Program-made: the position numbers and the translations under genes
Assembly: GCF_012911005.2 (NCBI RefSeq)
Contig: NZ_WTVS01000046.1
Location: 1 to 46,384 of the forward strand
Direction of reading: 5' to 3'
DNA: 46,384 bases
Source of the DNA: Aromatoleum toluolicum
GTDB lineage: Bacteria > Pseudomonadota > Gammaproteobacteria > Burkholderiales > Rhodocyclaceae
The notes under the pieces: model-generated
Told to the model about the DNA's origin: nothing
Databases searched by the model: none
The model's input: only the letters and a program-made list of their open reading frames with translations
In this document: positions 23,947 through 32,326 of the stretch, piece by piece
Layout: each line of letters opens with the position of its first letter
How positions within the stretch are numbered: the stretch's first letter is position 1

Positions 23947-23989
23947 GAACTAGTGGGGTGTCGGCGGGACTAGTACTTCGGAACTAGTC
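23947..23989. promoter_or_regulatory. Triple ACTAGT operator-like cluster upstream of narK1
   Basis: ACTAGT occurs three times in 40 bp, at 23949, 23969 and 23983; the 8-mer GAACTAGT occurs twice, 34 bp apart. The last two form an inverted repeat, GACTAGT (23968-23974) and ACTAGTC (23983-23989), with an 8-nt spacer. TACTTCG within the spacer region (23974-23980) matches the NarL heptamer at 6 of 7 positions. These lie about 100-140 nt upstream of narK1. No FNR box was found here. Confidence 0.55.
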
Positions 23990-24034
23990 TGTGGCACTCA
24001 AGATAAATCTATGTAGTCCGCTGGGGCACCTTGT

Positions 24035-24055
24035 TCCTCCCTTCAAGGGGGAGGG
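24035..24055 (-). terminator. Possible hairpin terminator of the hemerythrin operon (REP-like)
   Basis: CCTCCC and GGGAGG flank a 7-nt loop, 9 nt past the stop of the membrane protein gene at 24064. The CCCTTCAAGGGG core resembles the arms of the narG-narH inverted repeat. No T-run follows. Confidence 0.45.
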
Positions 24056-24063
24056 AGCAAAGC

Positions 24064-25326
24064 TCAGGCGGCGTGCGCCCGCCGATAGTTGCCGAGCACC
24101 TTGACGATGTTCGCGAGAAGGAAGGCGAACTCGGCGACGACGAGCAGTCCGGCGAGGCGGATGAGCCACGCATTGCCGACGGACGCCGCCACCAGCAGGG
24201 CGGCGAGCGCGACGGCGTGCAGGGCCAGATGACGCCGAATCGGCGAGTCCGGCTGCAGCTTCTTCATGTTCGGCGCCTTGCCGACGTCCTGGGTGAGGTG
24301 CAGCCACGCCAGGAACGGGATGATCTTGTACAGCATGCCGACGATCACGCTGACGAAGCCGCCGTGCAGGATCAGTATCCCGGCGAGGAGGGGCCAGACC
24401 TGATGCTCCGAATGCTGTGCGACCAGCACGCTGGCGAGTCCCGCGATGAAACTCCCCATCCCGATCTGGAAGGCGCGCATCGTCATGTCGGGCACCGAGC
24501 GCCGCGATTGCCGCTGCAGCTTCAGTGTGTGCACCGCGAACAGCACGCACAGCGCCGCGAGCACGGCCGACAGCGCGAACTCCGCGGAGCCCAGCTCGCC
24601 ATACACGGCCGCGCTCCACACCAGCAGTACCGCACCCGTCCCCATCGCCCAGAAGCGGGTGAGGGGCGCCGGGTAGTTCGGTGTGATCTGGAACATCGGC
24701 ACGACGACCCAGCTCGCCGCCGCAAGCAGGACGCCGGACCCGCCCAGCAGGGCCCAGCCGATGTGCAACTTCAGCACGGTCAGCAGCGGCAGATCGAGTC
24801 GGCCGCCGAGCGCCAGCGCCAGGGTGATGCCCAGCGCGACGGCGACCGCGAAGCCGAGCAGCGCGATGCGCAGGTCCCGCGGCGTCGCCTGTGCCACGGG
24901 AATCCGCCGCAGCCCGAGAAAGGCCGCGACGACGAACAGCGCGAGCCCTCCCCCGATCAACACCGTTGCCGGCATCAGAAACCCATGCGAGCCGCTGCCC
25001 AGCCCCCACGCCAGACACAGCGCGCCGATCGTCATCGCCAGATGCACGATCGTCGAGACCAGTCCCGAACGTGGGATCACCGCCCCCGCGACCACCGGCA
25101 AGACCTGGAACAGCGCCCCCAGCATCACCGTCAACATGAACCCGACGGCCACCAGGTGCGTCACAGCCAGCGCACCGGGCGTCCACCGCGAATCCAGCAG
25201 TTCCGGCGCGGCCAGCAGGGCCGCTCCGGCCGCGGCGCCGAAGAGCGGGGCGGTGATGAAGAAACGCAGCGGCGTCGAGAAGGCCGGCGCCGCGTCGTAG
25301 CTGAGGGTCTGTCCGTCAGGAATCAT
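24064..25326 (-). CDS. Polytopic membrane protein, haem-copper-oxidase/NnrS-like, in a hemerythrin operon
   Basis: A 420-residue protein with about 12 predicted membrane helices. Conserved-looking His and Pro residues lie in helices: VTHLVAVGFMLTVMLGALFQVLPVVAG, STIVHLAMTIGALCLAWG, LKLHIGWALLGGSGVLLAAASWVVVPMFQITPNYP and ILHGGFVSVIVGMLYKIIPFLAWLHL. The arrangement recalls haem-copper oxidase subunit I relatives and NnrS-like proteins that accompany NO metabolism, but the oxidase metal-binding set is not complete and I cannot name the family with certainty. It overlaps the DUF2249 gene by 4 nt (ATGA) and shares its transcript with hemerythrin. The FNR/Dnr-type promoter ahead of the operon supports a role in NO stress or sensing. 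Catalysis is unlikely; haem or NO binding is possible. Confidence 0.7.
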   Translation of the reverse strand: MIPDGQTLSYDAAPAFSTPLRFFITAPLFGAAAGAALLAAPELLDSRWTPGALAVTHLVAVGFMLTVMLGALFQVLPVVAGAVIPRSGLVSTIVHLAMTIGALCLAWGLGSGSHGFLMPATVLIGGGLALFVVAAFLGLRRIPVAQATPRDLRIALLGFAVAVALGITLALALGGRLDLPLLTVLKLHIGWALLGGSGVLLAAASWVVVPMFQITPNYPAPLTRFWAMGTGAVLLVWSAAVYGELGSAEFALSAVLAALCVLFAVHTLKLQRQSRRSVPDMTMRAFQIGMGSFIAGLASVLVAQHSEHQVWPLLAGILILHGGFVSVIVGMLYKIIPFLAWLHLTQDVGKAPNMKKLQPDSPIRRHLALHAVALAALLVAASVGNAWLIRLAGLLVVAEFAFLLANIVKVLGNYRRAHAA

Positions 25327-25538
25327 GGATTCAGGATGTCGATCTCGACGACGCCGTCGTCGCGGATGCGGCTTTCGTGCTTGTAGCCGTCGCGGTCCAG
25401 GATGCGGAACAGCGGATGGGGCATGCGGTCGAGCAGCAGCAACAGGCTCTCGCCCTTCGGCAGATCCGCCAGTGCGTCCATCACCAGTTCGAAAGGCTGC
25501 GGTGGTTCCAGACCGCGCGCGTCTACAGTTTTCTTCAT
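25323..25538 (-). CDS. DUF2249-type small protein
   Basis: A 71-residue cytoplasmic protein of the DUF2249 (TusA-like fold) type. It starts MKKTVDARGLEPPQPFELVMDALADLPKG, then SLLLLLDRMPHPLFRILDRDGYKHES and a final beta strand. The D-A-R-G-L-E-P-P beginning mirrors the D-x-x-G-L-x-C-P motif of TusA, but with Pro in place of the active Cys, so it is not a sulfur carrier. Members are frequently found next to hemerythrin and denitrification genes. Its biochemical role is not known. The start overlaps the hemerythrin stop by 1 nt and the stop overlaps the membrane protein start by 4 nt, so all three are translationally coupled. Confidence 0.85.
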   Translation of the reverse strand: MKKTVDARGLEPPQPFELVMDALADLPKGESLLLLLDRMPHPLFRILDRDGYKHESRIRDDGVVEIDILNP

Positions 25539-25981
25539 CAGGCCCTCGCGTGCAGGCGCTCGCTCAACCCGTTCGCGACGTCCGTGCCGGACAGGTGCGA
25601 GTCGCACATGGGATAAAGGATATTCTCTTCCTTCATGTTGTGCTGCTGCATCAGGATCAGCAGCGTCTCCGCCTCGCCGGCGTAATCGTCCTTGTCCTTG
25701 TTGGCGAGTGCGTCGCGCATGCGGGTGAGCGCGCTGCGCATCTCGGCGTGCTCGCCGCGCATCACCTTCGTCGGGCCCTCGGTCATCCCGGTGGCGGCCT
25801 CGAACTTCGGGAAGAGGAGGGATTCCTCGGCTTCGAAGTGACCTTCCAACTCGCTGGCGAACTGCGCCAGGGCAGCGCTCGCCTCGTCCCACTTGCCCTT
25901 GGCCACGGCCGTTTCGGCCCGGGCAAAGGACTCGTCGCAGTGGCGGTGGTCGTCGGTCATCAGGGAAGTGATCTGGCTCAT
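25538..25981 (-). CDS. Hemerythrin-domain protein
   Basis: A 147-residue cytoplasmic helical-bundle protein with the hemerythrin diiron ligand pattern: H12 or H14 in DDHRHCD, H48 and E52 in HFEAEES, H78 in GEHAEM, H114 and E118 in QQHNMKEEN, and a final Asp (D127). Such proteins bind O2 or NO or help repair iron-sulfur clusters. Some are induced by NO, like YtfE/DnrN, but this one is shorter and lacks their N-terminal domain. It is the first gene of a three-gene coupled operon with an FNR/Dnr-type box at the correct distance. The start at 25981 has AGGAGA; an in-frame ATG 39 nt upstream has no support. It is probably a nitrosative or oxidative stress protein. Confidence 0.9.
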   Translation of the reverse strand: MSQITSLMTDDHRHCDESFARAETAVAKGKWDEASAALAQFASELEGHFEAEESLLFPKFEAATGMTEGPTKVMRGEHAEMRSALTRMRDALANKDKDDYAGEAETLLILMQQHNMKEENILYPMCDSHLSGTDVANGLSERLHARA

Positions 25982-26010
25982 GGTCTCGGGTCTCCTGTGT
26001 GGGTGGATGA

Positions 26011-26051
26011 ATTCTCCCAATTCCAGCAGGGTGATCCTTGATGCGTGTCAA
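26011..26051 (-). promoter_or_regulatory. FNR/Dnr-type class II promoter of the hemerythrin operon
   Basis: On the minus strand TTGACACGCATCAA (26051-26038) matches TTGAT-N4-ATCAA at 9 of 10 positions. GAGAAT (26016-26011) lies 21 bp downstream as a -10-like hexamer. The predicted leader is about 25 nt. No other clear site was found in the 26052-26281 half of this divergent intergenic region. Confidence 0.75.
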
Positions 26052-26281
26052 ACCGTTCGTGTGTCCAATCAATTCGCCGCGATGAGCCGCTCCGGCCGCC
26101 GGTGAAACCGATGCGATGCCAATGAAATCCGGAAACATTTCGTTCCATGCCGGCAACAAGCAAGCGGTGCAAGATCTAGAAATGGCGCGGCCGCGATACA
26201 CTCTCGCGCATCGGCCTGCTAGATTGATGTCATGGGTCGAACGGGTGGTCCGGTCATGGGGAGTTCTCTTGGAGGCAGTGA

Positions 26282-29200
26282 ATGTCCGTTGAGGTACAGG
26301 CACGCAGTTCGCGATTCGATCCTGCCCGCCTGAAGCGTCTGGCGAAGTGGGCGGTTGGCGCCGTCCTCGTGATCGCCGTGCTCGGCTTCCTGGTGGCACC
26401 TCCACTGGTGCGCCATTTCGGGCAGAAGATCGCATCCGACGCGCTTGGGCGCCAGATCACCATCCAGGACATCGACATCAACCCGTTCGCGCTCACCGTC
26501 ACCGCAACGGGTCTCGACATCGCCGAGGCCGACGGGCAGCCCGGCGCGTTCTCGTTCCGCTCGCTGTATGCGAACCTCGAAGGCGAGTCGATCTTCCGCG
26601 GCGCCCCCGTGTTGCGCGAGATACGCCTCGAGGCGCCGCGCGTCAATTTCGTGCGTCTCGACGAAACCCGCCACAACTGGAGCGACGTGCTGGAGCTGCT
26701 CGCCGCGCGTCCGAAACCGGAGGATGACGAGCCGGCGCTGTTCTCGCTCAACAACATCCAGCTCGTCGATGGCGCGGTGTACGTCGAGGACCGGCTGGTC
26801 GGGGTCAAGAACGAGGTCACCGACCTCACCATCGGCATGCCCTTCGTCTCCAATCTGCCGGTCAAGATCGAGCTCTTCATCGAGCCGGTCGTCTCCGCGC
26901 ACATCAACGGGCGTCCGCTGCAGCTCGTCGGACGCACCCGTCCCTTTGCGAACGACCGCGACACCATCCTCGAGCTCAAGCTCGACGGCTTCGACTTCAC
27001 GCCCTATACCGCCTACCTGCCATTCAAGTCGGCATTCCGCTTGCCCGAAGGCCGCGTATCGACCGATCTCGAACTCGCCTTTTCGCAAGCCGCCGACGAA
27101 ACGCCGAAGGTTGTGCTGAAAGGTTCGGTCGATTTCGCCTCGATCACGCTGCAGGACGCGAATGGCGCCCCGCTGCTCGGCATCCCCACGCTCTCGCTCG
27201 GCCTTGCCGACGTGCAGCCCCTCGCACGCAAGTTCCATCTCGACCGCCTCGAAATCGGGCAGCCGACCGTGAACGTCGTGCGCCTCGCCAACGGGCGGCT
27301 GAATTTCCAGGAGATCCTGCCGCCGCCATCAGCGGACAAACCCGCCGCAGCCCCGCCTGAGACGGGCGCCCAAGCGGCGGGTAGCCCGCCGGATGCAGCA
27401 CCTCCCGCACCCCCCGCGGCGGCACCGGCTGCGCCCGAGCCGCTGCTGTTCACCCTCGACAACGCGAAGATCACCGGCGCGACGATCCACGTAGAAGACC
27501 GCGCCGCGGGCGGTCCCGACAGCGGCGGCGAGCCTTTCCGCACCGAGATCAAGGATCTGCAGTTAGAGGCACGCAACCTCAGCACCGCGCCGGACGCGGT
27601 CGCCGAACTCGCCCTCGACTTCACCACCGACGCCGGAGAAAAGAGCAGCCACCGCGACCGCGTTCGTCTCAACCCGCTCGAAGTCGAGGGGCGTGTCGCC
27701 GCCGAGAACTTCCTCGTCTCGCGCTACCTGCCTTACTACGGTGCGCAGCTTCCGGGCGGCGACGTCCGTGGCGGACGCGCCGACGCGACCGTGCAGTACA
27801 AGGTGAAGATGGCCGGCGACGAGCCGCAGATCGACCTGCTCGCCGAGGCGCTCGTGCTGCGCGAATTCGAGCTCGCGCTCAAGGGGCAGAAGCAGCCCGT
27901 CGCGAAGCTCGCGCGTTTCGCCGCAAGTGACGTCAAGGTCGTGCCGGCCGACCGCGCGGTGAGCGTCGGCAGCGTCGAATCGAGCGGTGCCGCCTTCGCG
28001 GCGGTCAGGGACAAACAGGGCAGGCTCGACGTCCTCGGCCTCCTCGGCGAAGCCAGGCCGGACAAGGCCGCACCGGCGGCAAAGCCTGCCAGGACCGCGA
28101 AGCCGGCAAAGGGCGGCAAACCGCAGGCCGCCGACGACGGGGCGGCCAAGCCCTGGGCCGTGACCGTGAACAAGCTCGCGCTCGACGACTGGTCGGCGCG
28201 CTTCGAGGACCGCACCCAGGGCACGCCCATCGTGCTGCTCGCCGAAGCGATCAAGCTCGGCGCGGAAGGCATCAGCACGGTGAAGGGCTCCACGGCCAAG
28301 CTCGACCTCGCCGCGCGCGTCAATAAGCGCGGCAGCGTCGGCGTGAAGGGCGTCGTCGGCATGGAACCGCTCAAGGGCGACCTCAGCCTCGACCTGAAGG
28401 CCGTCGACCTCCTCCCGCTGCAGCCCTATGTCGTCGAACAGCTCAATATCGCCATCTCGCGCGGCAACCTCGGCACGCGCGGCAAGCTGGCGTTCGAGCA
28501 GGTGCGGGACGGCAGCCTCAAGGCGAGCTTCCGCGGCGATGTCGGGGTCGATAACTTCGCGTCCATCGACAAGAACCACGCCGCGGACTTCCTGCGCTGG
28601 AAGAAACTCGCCGTCACCGGCATCGACTTCCGCCTCGCGCCGCTCGCAGTCGCCGTCAACGAGATCTCGCTGAGCGACTTCTACACCCGCCTGATCCTCG
28701 ACGAACAGGGCCGGCTCAACCTGCGCGAGATCCGTCATCGCGATACGCCCGAAGGCGCGCAGCCTGCCACTGCGCCGGCAGCAGGCGAAGCGCCGACCAC
28801 TCAGGGGCCTGCAGCATCCGGCAAGGCCGAAGCGACGGTCCCGCCGCCGAGCGAACCGCCGCCGCCGATTTCCATCGGCAAGATCGCGATCAAGCAGGGC
28901 AACATCGAGTTCAGCGACCGATTCATTCGCCCGAACTACGATGCCAACCTCACCGGCATGGAGGGTGAGCTCGTCGGGCTGTCGTCGGACCCGTCGACCA
29001 TCGCCAAGCTCGACCTGCGCGGCAAGGTCGACAATGCCGCCCCCGTCACCGTCACCGGCCAGCTCAACCCCTTCCGGCAGGACCGCTATCTCGACATCGC
29101 CGCAACGGTGAAGGATTTCGAACTCACCGCCATCTCCGCATATTCCGGCAAATACGTCGGCTACGGCATCCAGAAGGGCAAGCTGTCCGCCGATCTGCAT

Positions 29201-30064
29201 TACAAGATCGAGGACCGCAAGCTCACCGCGACCAACCGCGTCTTCCTCGACCAGCTCACCTTCGGCGACAAGGTCGACAGTCCCACGGCACTCGACCTGC
29301 CGGTGCAGCTCGCGGTGTCGCTGCTGAAGAACGGCCGCGGCGAGATCGACCTCAACATGCCCATCGGCGGCTCGCTCGACGACCCCGAATTCAGCGTCGC
29401 CGGCATCGTCTTCAAGGCCATCATCAACCTTATCGGCAAGGCGTTGACGGCACCGTTCGCGCTGCTCGGTTCGATGTTTGGCGGCGGCGAGGAGCTGTCC
29501 TATCTTGAATTCGCGCCCGGTCGCGCCAGCCTCGATACGGCAACCACCGAGAAGGTCGCGACGCTCGCGCGCGCCCTGGCCGACCGGCCGGCCCTGAAGC
29601 TGGAAATCACCGCCCACGCCGACCCCGCCACCGATCCGGATGGCATCCGCCGTGTGCAGATGGAGCGCAGCGTCAAGGCTGCGAAGCTCAAGGATATGGT
29701 ACGCAAGGGCGAAGAGGCGCCGTCGCTCGACGAGCTGACGTTGACGCAGGAGGAGTACGCCACCTGGCTCAGGAATGTCTATCGCGACGCCGACTTCAAG
29801 CGCCCGCGCAATGCGATCGGCCTGCTCAAGGATCTGCCCGTGGAGGAAATGGAAGCGCTCATCCTCGCCAACACCAACGTGGACCACGAGGCGCTGCGTC
29901 AGCTCGCCCTGCAGCGCGGCCAGGTGGTCAAGGACAAGCTGCTCGAGGACGGCAAGGTTTCCGCCGAGCGGATCTTCCTGCTCAGCCCGAAGATCGAGGC
30001 GGCGGGCGGCGACAAGGCGGGCGAGGAGGGCGCCTCACGGCGCGCGATGTTCTCGCTGAAGTGA
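26282..30064 (+). CDS. Giant AsmA/DUF748-like envelope protein
   Basis: A 1260-residue protein anchored in the inner membrane by one helix (about 23-45) with the rest in the periplasm. Repeated AsmA/DUF748-like beta units start with [31 protein letters not shown] (about 50-80). Three low-complexity Pro/Ala/Lys linkers (about 345-392, 595-630 and 825-865) separate the blocks. The C-terminal 180 residues resemble an OmpA-like end ([37 protein letters not shown]) but with altered motifs. Known AsmA-like proteins bridge the envelope and move phospholipids to the outer membrane. The ATG at 26282 has GGAGG upstream. It stands alone on the plus strand, divergent from the hemerythrin operon, with the phhB-like gene 43 nt downstream. 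Confidence 0.88.
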   Translation: MSVEVQARSSRFDPARLKRLAKWAVGAVLVIAVLGFLVAPPLVRHFGQKIASDALGRQITIQDIDINPFALTVTATGLDIAEADGQPGAFSFRSLYANLEGESIFRGAPVLREIRLEAPRVNFVRLDETRHNWSDVLELLAARPKPEDDEPALFSLNNIQLVDGAVYVEDRLVGVKNEVTDLTIGMPFVSNLPVKIELFIEPVVSAHINGRPLQLVGRTRPFANDRDTILELKLDGFDFTPYTAYLPFKSAFRLPEGRVSTDLELAFSQAADETPKVVLKGSVDFASITLQDANGAPLLGIPTLSLGLADVQPLARKFHLDRLEIGQPTVNVVRLANGRLNFQEILPPPSADKPAAAPPETGAQAAGSPPDAAPPAPPAAAPAAPEPLLFTLDNAKITGATIHVEDRAAGGPDSGGEPFRTEIKDLQLEARNLSTAPDAVAELALDFTTDAGEKSSHRDRVRLNPLEVEGRVAAENFLVSRYLPYYGAQLPGGDVRGGRADATVQYKVKMAGDEPQIDLLAEALVLREFELALKGQKQPVAKLARFAASDVKVVPADRAVSVGSVESSGAAFAAVRDKQGRLDVLGLLGEARPDKAAPAAKPARTAKPAKGGKPQAADDGAAKPWAVTVNKLALDDWSARFEDRTQGTPIVLLAEAIKLGAEGISTVKGSTAKLDLAARVNKRGSVGVKGVVGMEPLKGDLSLDLKAVDLLPLQPYVVEQLNIAISRGNLGTRGKLAFEQVRDGSLKASFRGDVGVDNFASIDKNHAADFLRWKKLAVTGIDFRLAPLAVAVNEISLSDFYTRLILDEQGRLNLREIRHRDTPEGAQPATAPAAGEAPTTQGPAASGKAEATVPPPSEPPPPISIGKIAIKQGNIEFSDRFIRPNYDANLTGMEGELVGLSSDPSTIAKLDLRGKVDNAAPVTVTGQLNPFRQDRYLDIAATVKDFELTAISAYSGKYVGYGIQKGKLSADLHYKIEDRKLTATNRVFLDQLTFGDKVDSPTALDLPVQLAVSLLKNGRGEIDLNMPIGGSLDDPEFSVAGIVFKAIINLIGKALTAPFALLGSMFGGGEELSYLEFAPGRASLDTATTEKVATLARALADRPALKLEITAHADPATDPDGIRRVQMERSVKAAKLKDMVRKGEEAPSLDELTLTQEEYATWLRNVYRDADFKRPRNAIGLLKDLPVEEMEALILANTNVDHEALRQLALQRGQVVKDKLLEDGKVSAERIFLLSPKIEAAGGDKAGEEGASRRAMFSLK

Positions 30065-30107
30065 CGGGGCTGCGGCACCCGTACGTGCGCAACAACCGGA
30101 GACGATC

Positions 30108-30404
30108 ATGATTCCGAAACTCGCTGACGACCAACGTGCTGCCGCGCTTGCTACGCTGCCCGACTGGGCGCTCGTGCCCGGCCGCGACGCGATCACGCGC
30201 AGCGTCCGCTTCAAGGACTTCAACGCCGCTTTCGCGTTCATGGCGCGCGTCGCCCTGAAGGCGGAAAAGATGGACCATCACCCGGAATGGTTCAACGTGT
30301 ATAACCGCGTCGACATCACCCTGTCGACGCACGACGCCGGGGGGCTGACCGATCGCGACATCGCGCTCGCCCGCTTCATCGACCAGGTCATGGCGGGAAG
30401 CTGA
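30108..30404 (+). CDS. Pterin-4a-carbinolamine dehydratase
   Basis: A 98-residue cytoplasmic enzyme. It has the PCD/DCoH signature [34 protein letters not shown] (about 56-90), including the catalytic HHPEW and the later His. Known role: it dehydrates 4a-hydroxytetrahydrobiopterin in pterin recycling for aromatic amino acid hydroxylases. In some bacteria it also acts in molybdopterin or folate metabolism. The full-length match is clear. No hydroxylase gene is nearby, so its partner is not shown here. The ATG at 30108 lies 43 nt after the DUF748 gene, possibly co-transcribed. It faces the O-acetylhomoserine sulfhydrylase gene across a hairpin. Confidence 0.95.
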   Translation: MIPKLADDQRAAALATLPDWALVPGRDAITRSVRFKDFNAAFAFMARVALKAEKMDHHPEWFNVYNRVDITLSTHDAGGLTDRDIALARFIDQVMAGS

Positions 30405-30432
30405 AAAACGATGCCCCGGCCGAGGCCGGGGC
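30403..30432 (-). terminator. Terminator between convergent genes
   Basis: GCCCCGGC (30413-30420) and GCCGGGGC (30425-30432) form a perfect 8-bp stem with a 4-nt loop. On the minus strand it is followed by AT, CG and a run of five T, so it should end the sulfhydrylase transcript; it may also serve the opposing gene, though without a T-run on that side. Confidence 0.75.
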
Positions 30433-30442
30433 GGTTCGGGGA

Positions 30443-31714
30443 TCAGGCTGCGGCGAGTGCCTGATCCAGGTCCGCGATCAGGTCATCGACGTGCTCGATG
30501 CCGACCGACAGGCGGATCATGTCTTCGGTCACGCCAGCGCGCACCAGTTCCTCGGGCGAGAGCTGGCGGTGCGTCGTCGACGCCGGATGGCAGGCGAGCG
30601 ACTTGCAGTCGCCGATGTTCACGAGGCGCGTCACCAGCTTCAGCGCGTCCTGGAAGCGACCGCCGCCCTCGCGGCCGCCCTTGACGCCGAAATTCAGGAT
30701 GCCCGAAGCGCGCCCGCCCATGTAGCGCTGCACCAGCGGGTAGTCCTTGTGCTCTTCGAGGCCCGCGTAGTTCACCCAGCTCACCTTCGGGTGATTGGTG
30801 AGATGGCGTGCGATCTTCACCGCGTTCTCGCAGATTCGGTCCATGCGCAGCGCCAGGGTCTCGATGCCCTGCAGGATGAGGAAGGCATTGAACGGCGAGA
30901 TCGCCGCGCCCATGTTGCGCAGCGGCACCACGCGCGCACGCGCGATGTAGGCCGCCGGCCCCAGCGCCTCCGTATACACGACGCCGTGATACGACACGTC
31001 CGGTTCGTTGAGGCGCTTGAAGCGTTCCTTGTGCTCGGCCCACGGGAACTTGCCCGAATCGACGATGATGCCGCCGATCGAGTTGCCGTGGCCGCCGAGG
31101 TACTTGGTCAGCGCATGCACGACGATGTCGGCGCCATGCTCGAACGGACGGCACAGGTAGGGCGAGGGCACGGTGTTGTCGACGATCACCGGCACACCGT
31201 GGCGATGGGCCACTTCGGCGAGCTTCTCGAAGTCGGTGATGTTGCCGAGCGGGTTGCCGACCGATTCGCAAAACACCGCCTTGGTGCGGGCGTCGATCAG
31301 GCGCTCGAAGGCGTCGGGATCGCGGTAGTCGGCGAAACGCACCTCGATGCCGTACTGCGGCAGCGTGTGCGCGAATAGGTTGTAGGTGCCGCCGTACAGG
31401 GTGCTGGAGGTGACGATGTTGTCGCCGGCCTCGGCGATCGTCTGGATCGACGCGGTGATCGCCGCCATGCCCGAGGCCACCGCCAGTGCCGCAATGCCTC
31501 CCTCCATCGCCGCGACGCGCTTTTCCAGCACATCCTGGGTCGGGTTCATGATGCGGGTGTAGATGTTGCCCTGCACCTTCAGGTCGAACAGGTCCGCGCC
31601 GTGCTGCGTGTCGTCGAATGCGTAGGACGTCGTCTGGTAGATCGGTACCGCCACCGCCTTGGTGGTCGGATCGGGCGTGTAACCGCCGTGCACGGCAAGC
31701 GTTTCGAGTTTCAT
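30443..31714 (-). CDS. metY: O-acetylhomoserine sulfhydrylase (PLP-dependent)
   Basis: A 423-residue cytoplasmic enzyme of the Cys/Met metabolism PLP family. It makes homocysteine from O-acetylhomoserine and sulfide. The PLP Lys lies in HALTKYLGGHGNSIGG (about residues 205-215). The N-terminal block LETLAVHGGYTPDPTTKAVAVPIYQTTSYAFDD and the tail GDCKSLACHPASTTHRQLSPEE...IRLSVGIEHVDDLI fit the MetY subgroup, whose members are longer (about 420-430) than MetB/MetC (about 390). It stands alone, with its own promoter (TATACT at 31764-31759) and terminator. O-succinyl-dependent MetZ is less likely by length. Confidence 0.93.
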   Translation of the reverse strand: MKLETLAVHGGYTPDPTTKAVAVPIYQTTSYAFDDTQHGADLFDLKVQGNIYTRIMNPTQDVLEKRVAAMEGGIAALAVASGMAAITASIQTIAEAGDNIVTSSTLYGGTYNLFAHTLPQYGIEVRFADYRDPDAFERLIDARTKAVFCESVGNPLGNITDFEKLAEVAHRHGVPVIVDNTVPSPYLCRPFEHGADIVVHALTKYLGGHGNSIGGIIVDSGKFPWAEHKERFKRLNEPDVSYHGVVYTEALGPAAYIARARVVPLRNMGAAISPFNAFLILQGIETLALRMDRICENAVKIARHLTNHPKVSWVNYAGLEEHKDYPLVQRYMGGRASGILNFGVKGGREGGGRFQDALKLVTRLVNIGDCKSLACHPASTTHRQLSPEELVRAGVTEDMIRLSVGIEHVDDLIADLDQALAAA

Positions 31715-31758
31715 GCGTTCATCCCGGGTGGTTGGCGAGGTTCGGTTGCAGACGGAAA

Positions 31759-31764
31759 AGTATA
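31759..31764 (-). promoter_or_regulatory. Candidate -10 element of the sulfhydrylase gene
   Basis: TATACT on the minus strand lies 45 nt upstream of the start. The only -35-like sequence is TTTTCA with 16-bp spacing, a weak match. No SAM riboswitch-like fold was recognised in the leader, which is too short. Confidence 0.45.
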
Positions 31765-31812
31765 GCCAGCGCGCGAGGCTTGAAAAAGACGGATTTCTGA
31801 AATGCTTATGAC

Positions 31813-31839
31813 CATACCCGAATCGGGCAAGTCGGTATG
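31813..31839. promoter_or_regulatory. Inverted repeat in the divergent metY intergenic region
   Basis: CATACC (31813-31818) and GGTATG (31834-31839) are inverted 6-mers, with a CCCGA-A-TCGGG palindrome (31817-31827) inside. It lies between the two divergent promoters, so it could be a shared operator. The match to a known regulator is not evident. Confidence 0.35.
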
Positions 31840-31859
31840 AATATGTTGCAATCCCCCTG

Positions 31860-31889
31860 TTGAACGCCTATGTTGGATATTGCTAATAT
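31860..31889 (+). promoter_or_regulatory. Sigma-70-like promoter of the 120-aa gene
   Basis: TTGAAC (31860-31865), an 18-bp spacer and TAATAT (31884-31889) form a good housekeeping promoter. The predicted leader is about 68 nt and ends in a strong AGGAGG ribosome site. Confidence 0.55.
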
Positions 31890-31963
31890 GAAACGCTGTT
31901 GAAAACAATGATTCACCGGGCTGTAACATCCCGGATGGATACTGAAAAAAAGGAGGGAGAGGA

Positions 31964-32326
31964 ATGGACGCTGCAACGGCGATTCAGGGCAAGGTCGCAA
32001 CCTGGCTGGAGCTTGCGGTGGCCCCCGACTGGCGTCGGGAGCAATGCAAGATCAAGGTGCACGCGGTCGGACCGCGCGACGGCACCTGCTATGCGATTTC
32101 GATGGACGGGCGCTGGCTGTGCGCCGGCTCGGGCGAACTGACGGTATTCCACGGCCTGAGCGCTGCGCTGCACTTCCTCAAGCTGATGCGCATCGAGGAC
32201 TTCGAGCCGGGCGAGCCGACCGGCATGCCCGCCGTCGGCACGGGGAATCACTACTGCATGTGTACCGACGATGCGCAGCGGCTCCTGCCGTGCAACTGCG
32301 CAAACCGGCGCTGCGCCACCCATTAA
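31964..32326 (+). CDS. Uncharacterised 120-aa protein with a Cys-rich C-terminus
   Basis: Not recognised. The N-terminal 85 residues look like a small alpha/beta domain (WLELAVAPDWRREQCKIKVHAVGPRDGTCYAISMDGRWLCAGSGELTVFHGLSAALHFLKLMRI). The C-terminus has five Cys and a final His in 24 residues: C-M-C-T, then C-N-C and R-R-C-A-T-H. This spacing could bind zinc, iron-sulfur or copper, but it does not fit a family I know. There is no signal peptide or membrane helix. The gene has a good sigma-70-like promoter and a very strong purine-rich ribosome site (AGGAGGGAGAGGA), suggesting high expression. It is convergent with pabB; the stop codons overlap by 4 nt. The coding call is firm; function unknown. 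Confidence 0.75.
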   Translation: MDAATAIQGKVATWLELAVAPDWRREQCKIKVHAVGPRDGTCYAISMDGRWLCAGSGELTVFHGLSAALHFLKLMRIEDFEPGEPTGMPAVGTGNHYCMCTDDAQRLLPCNCANRRCATH

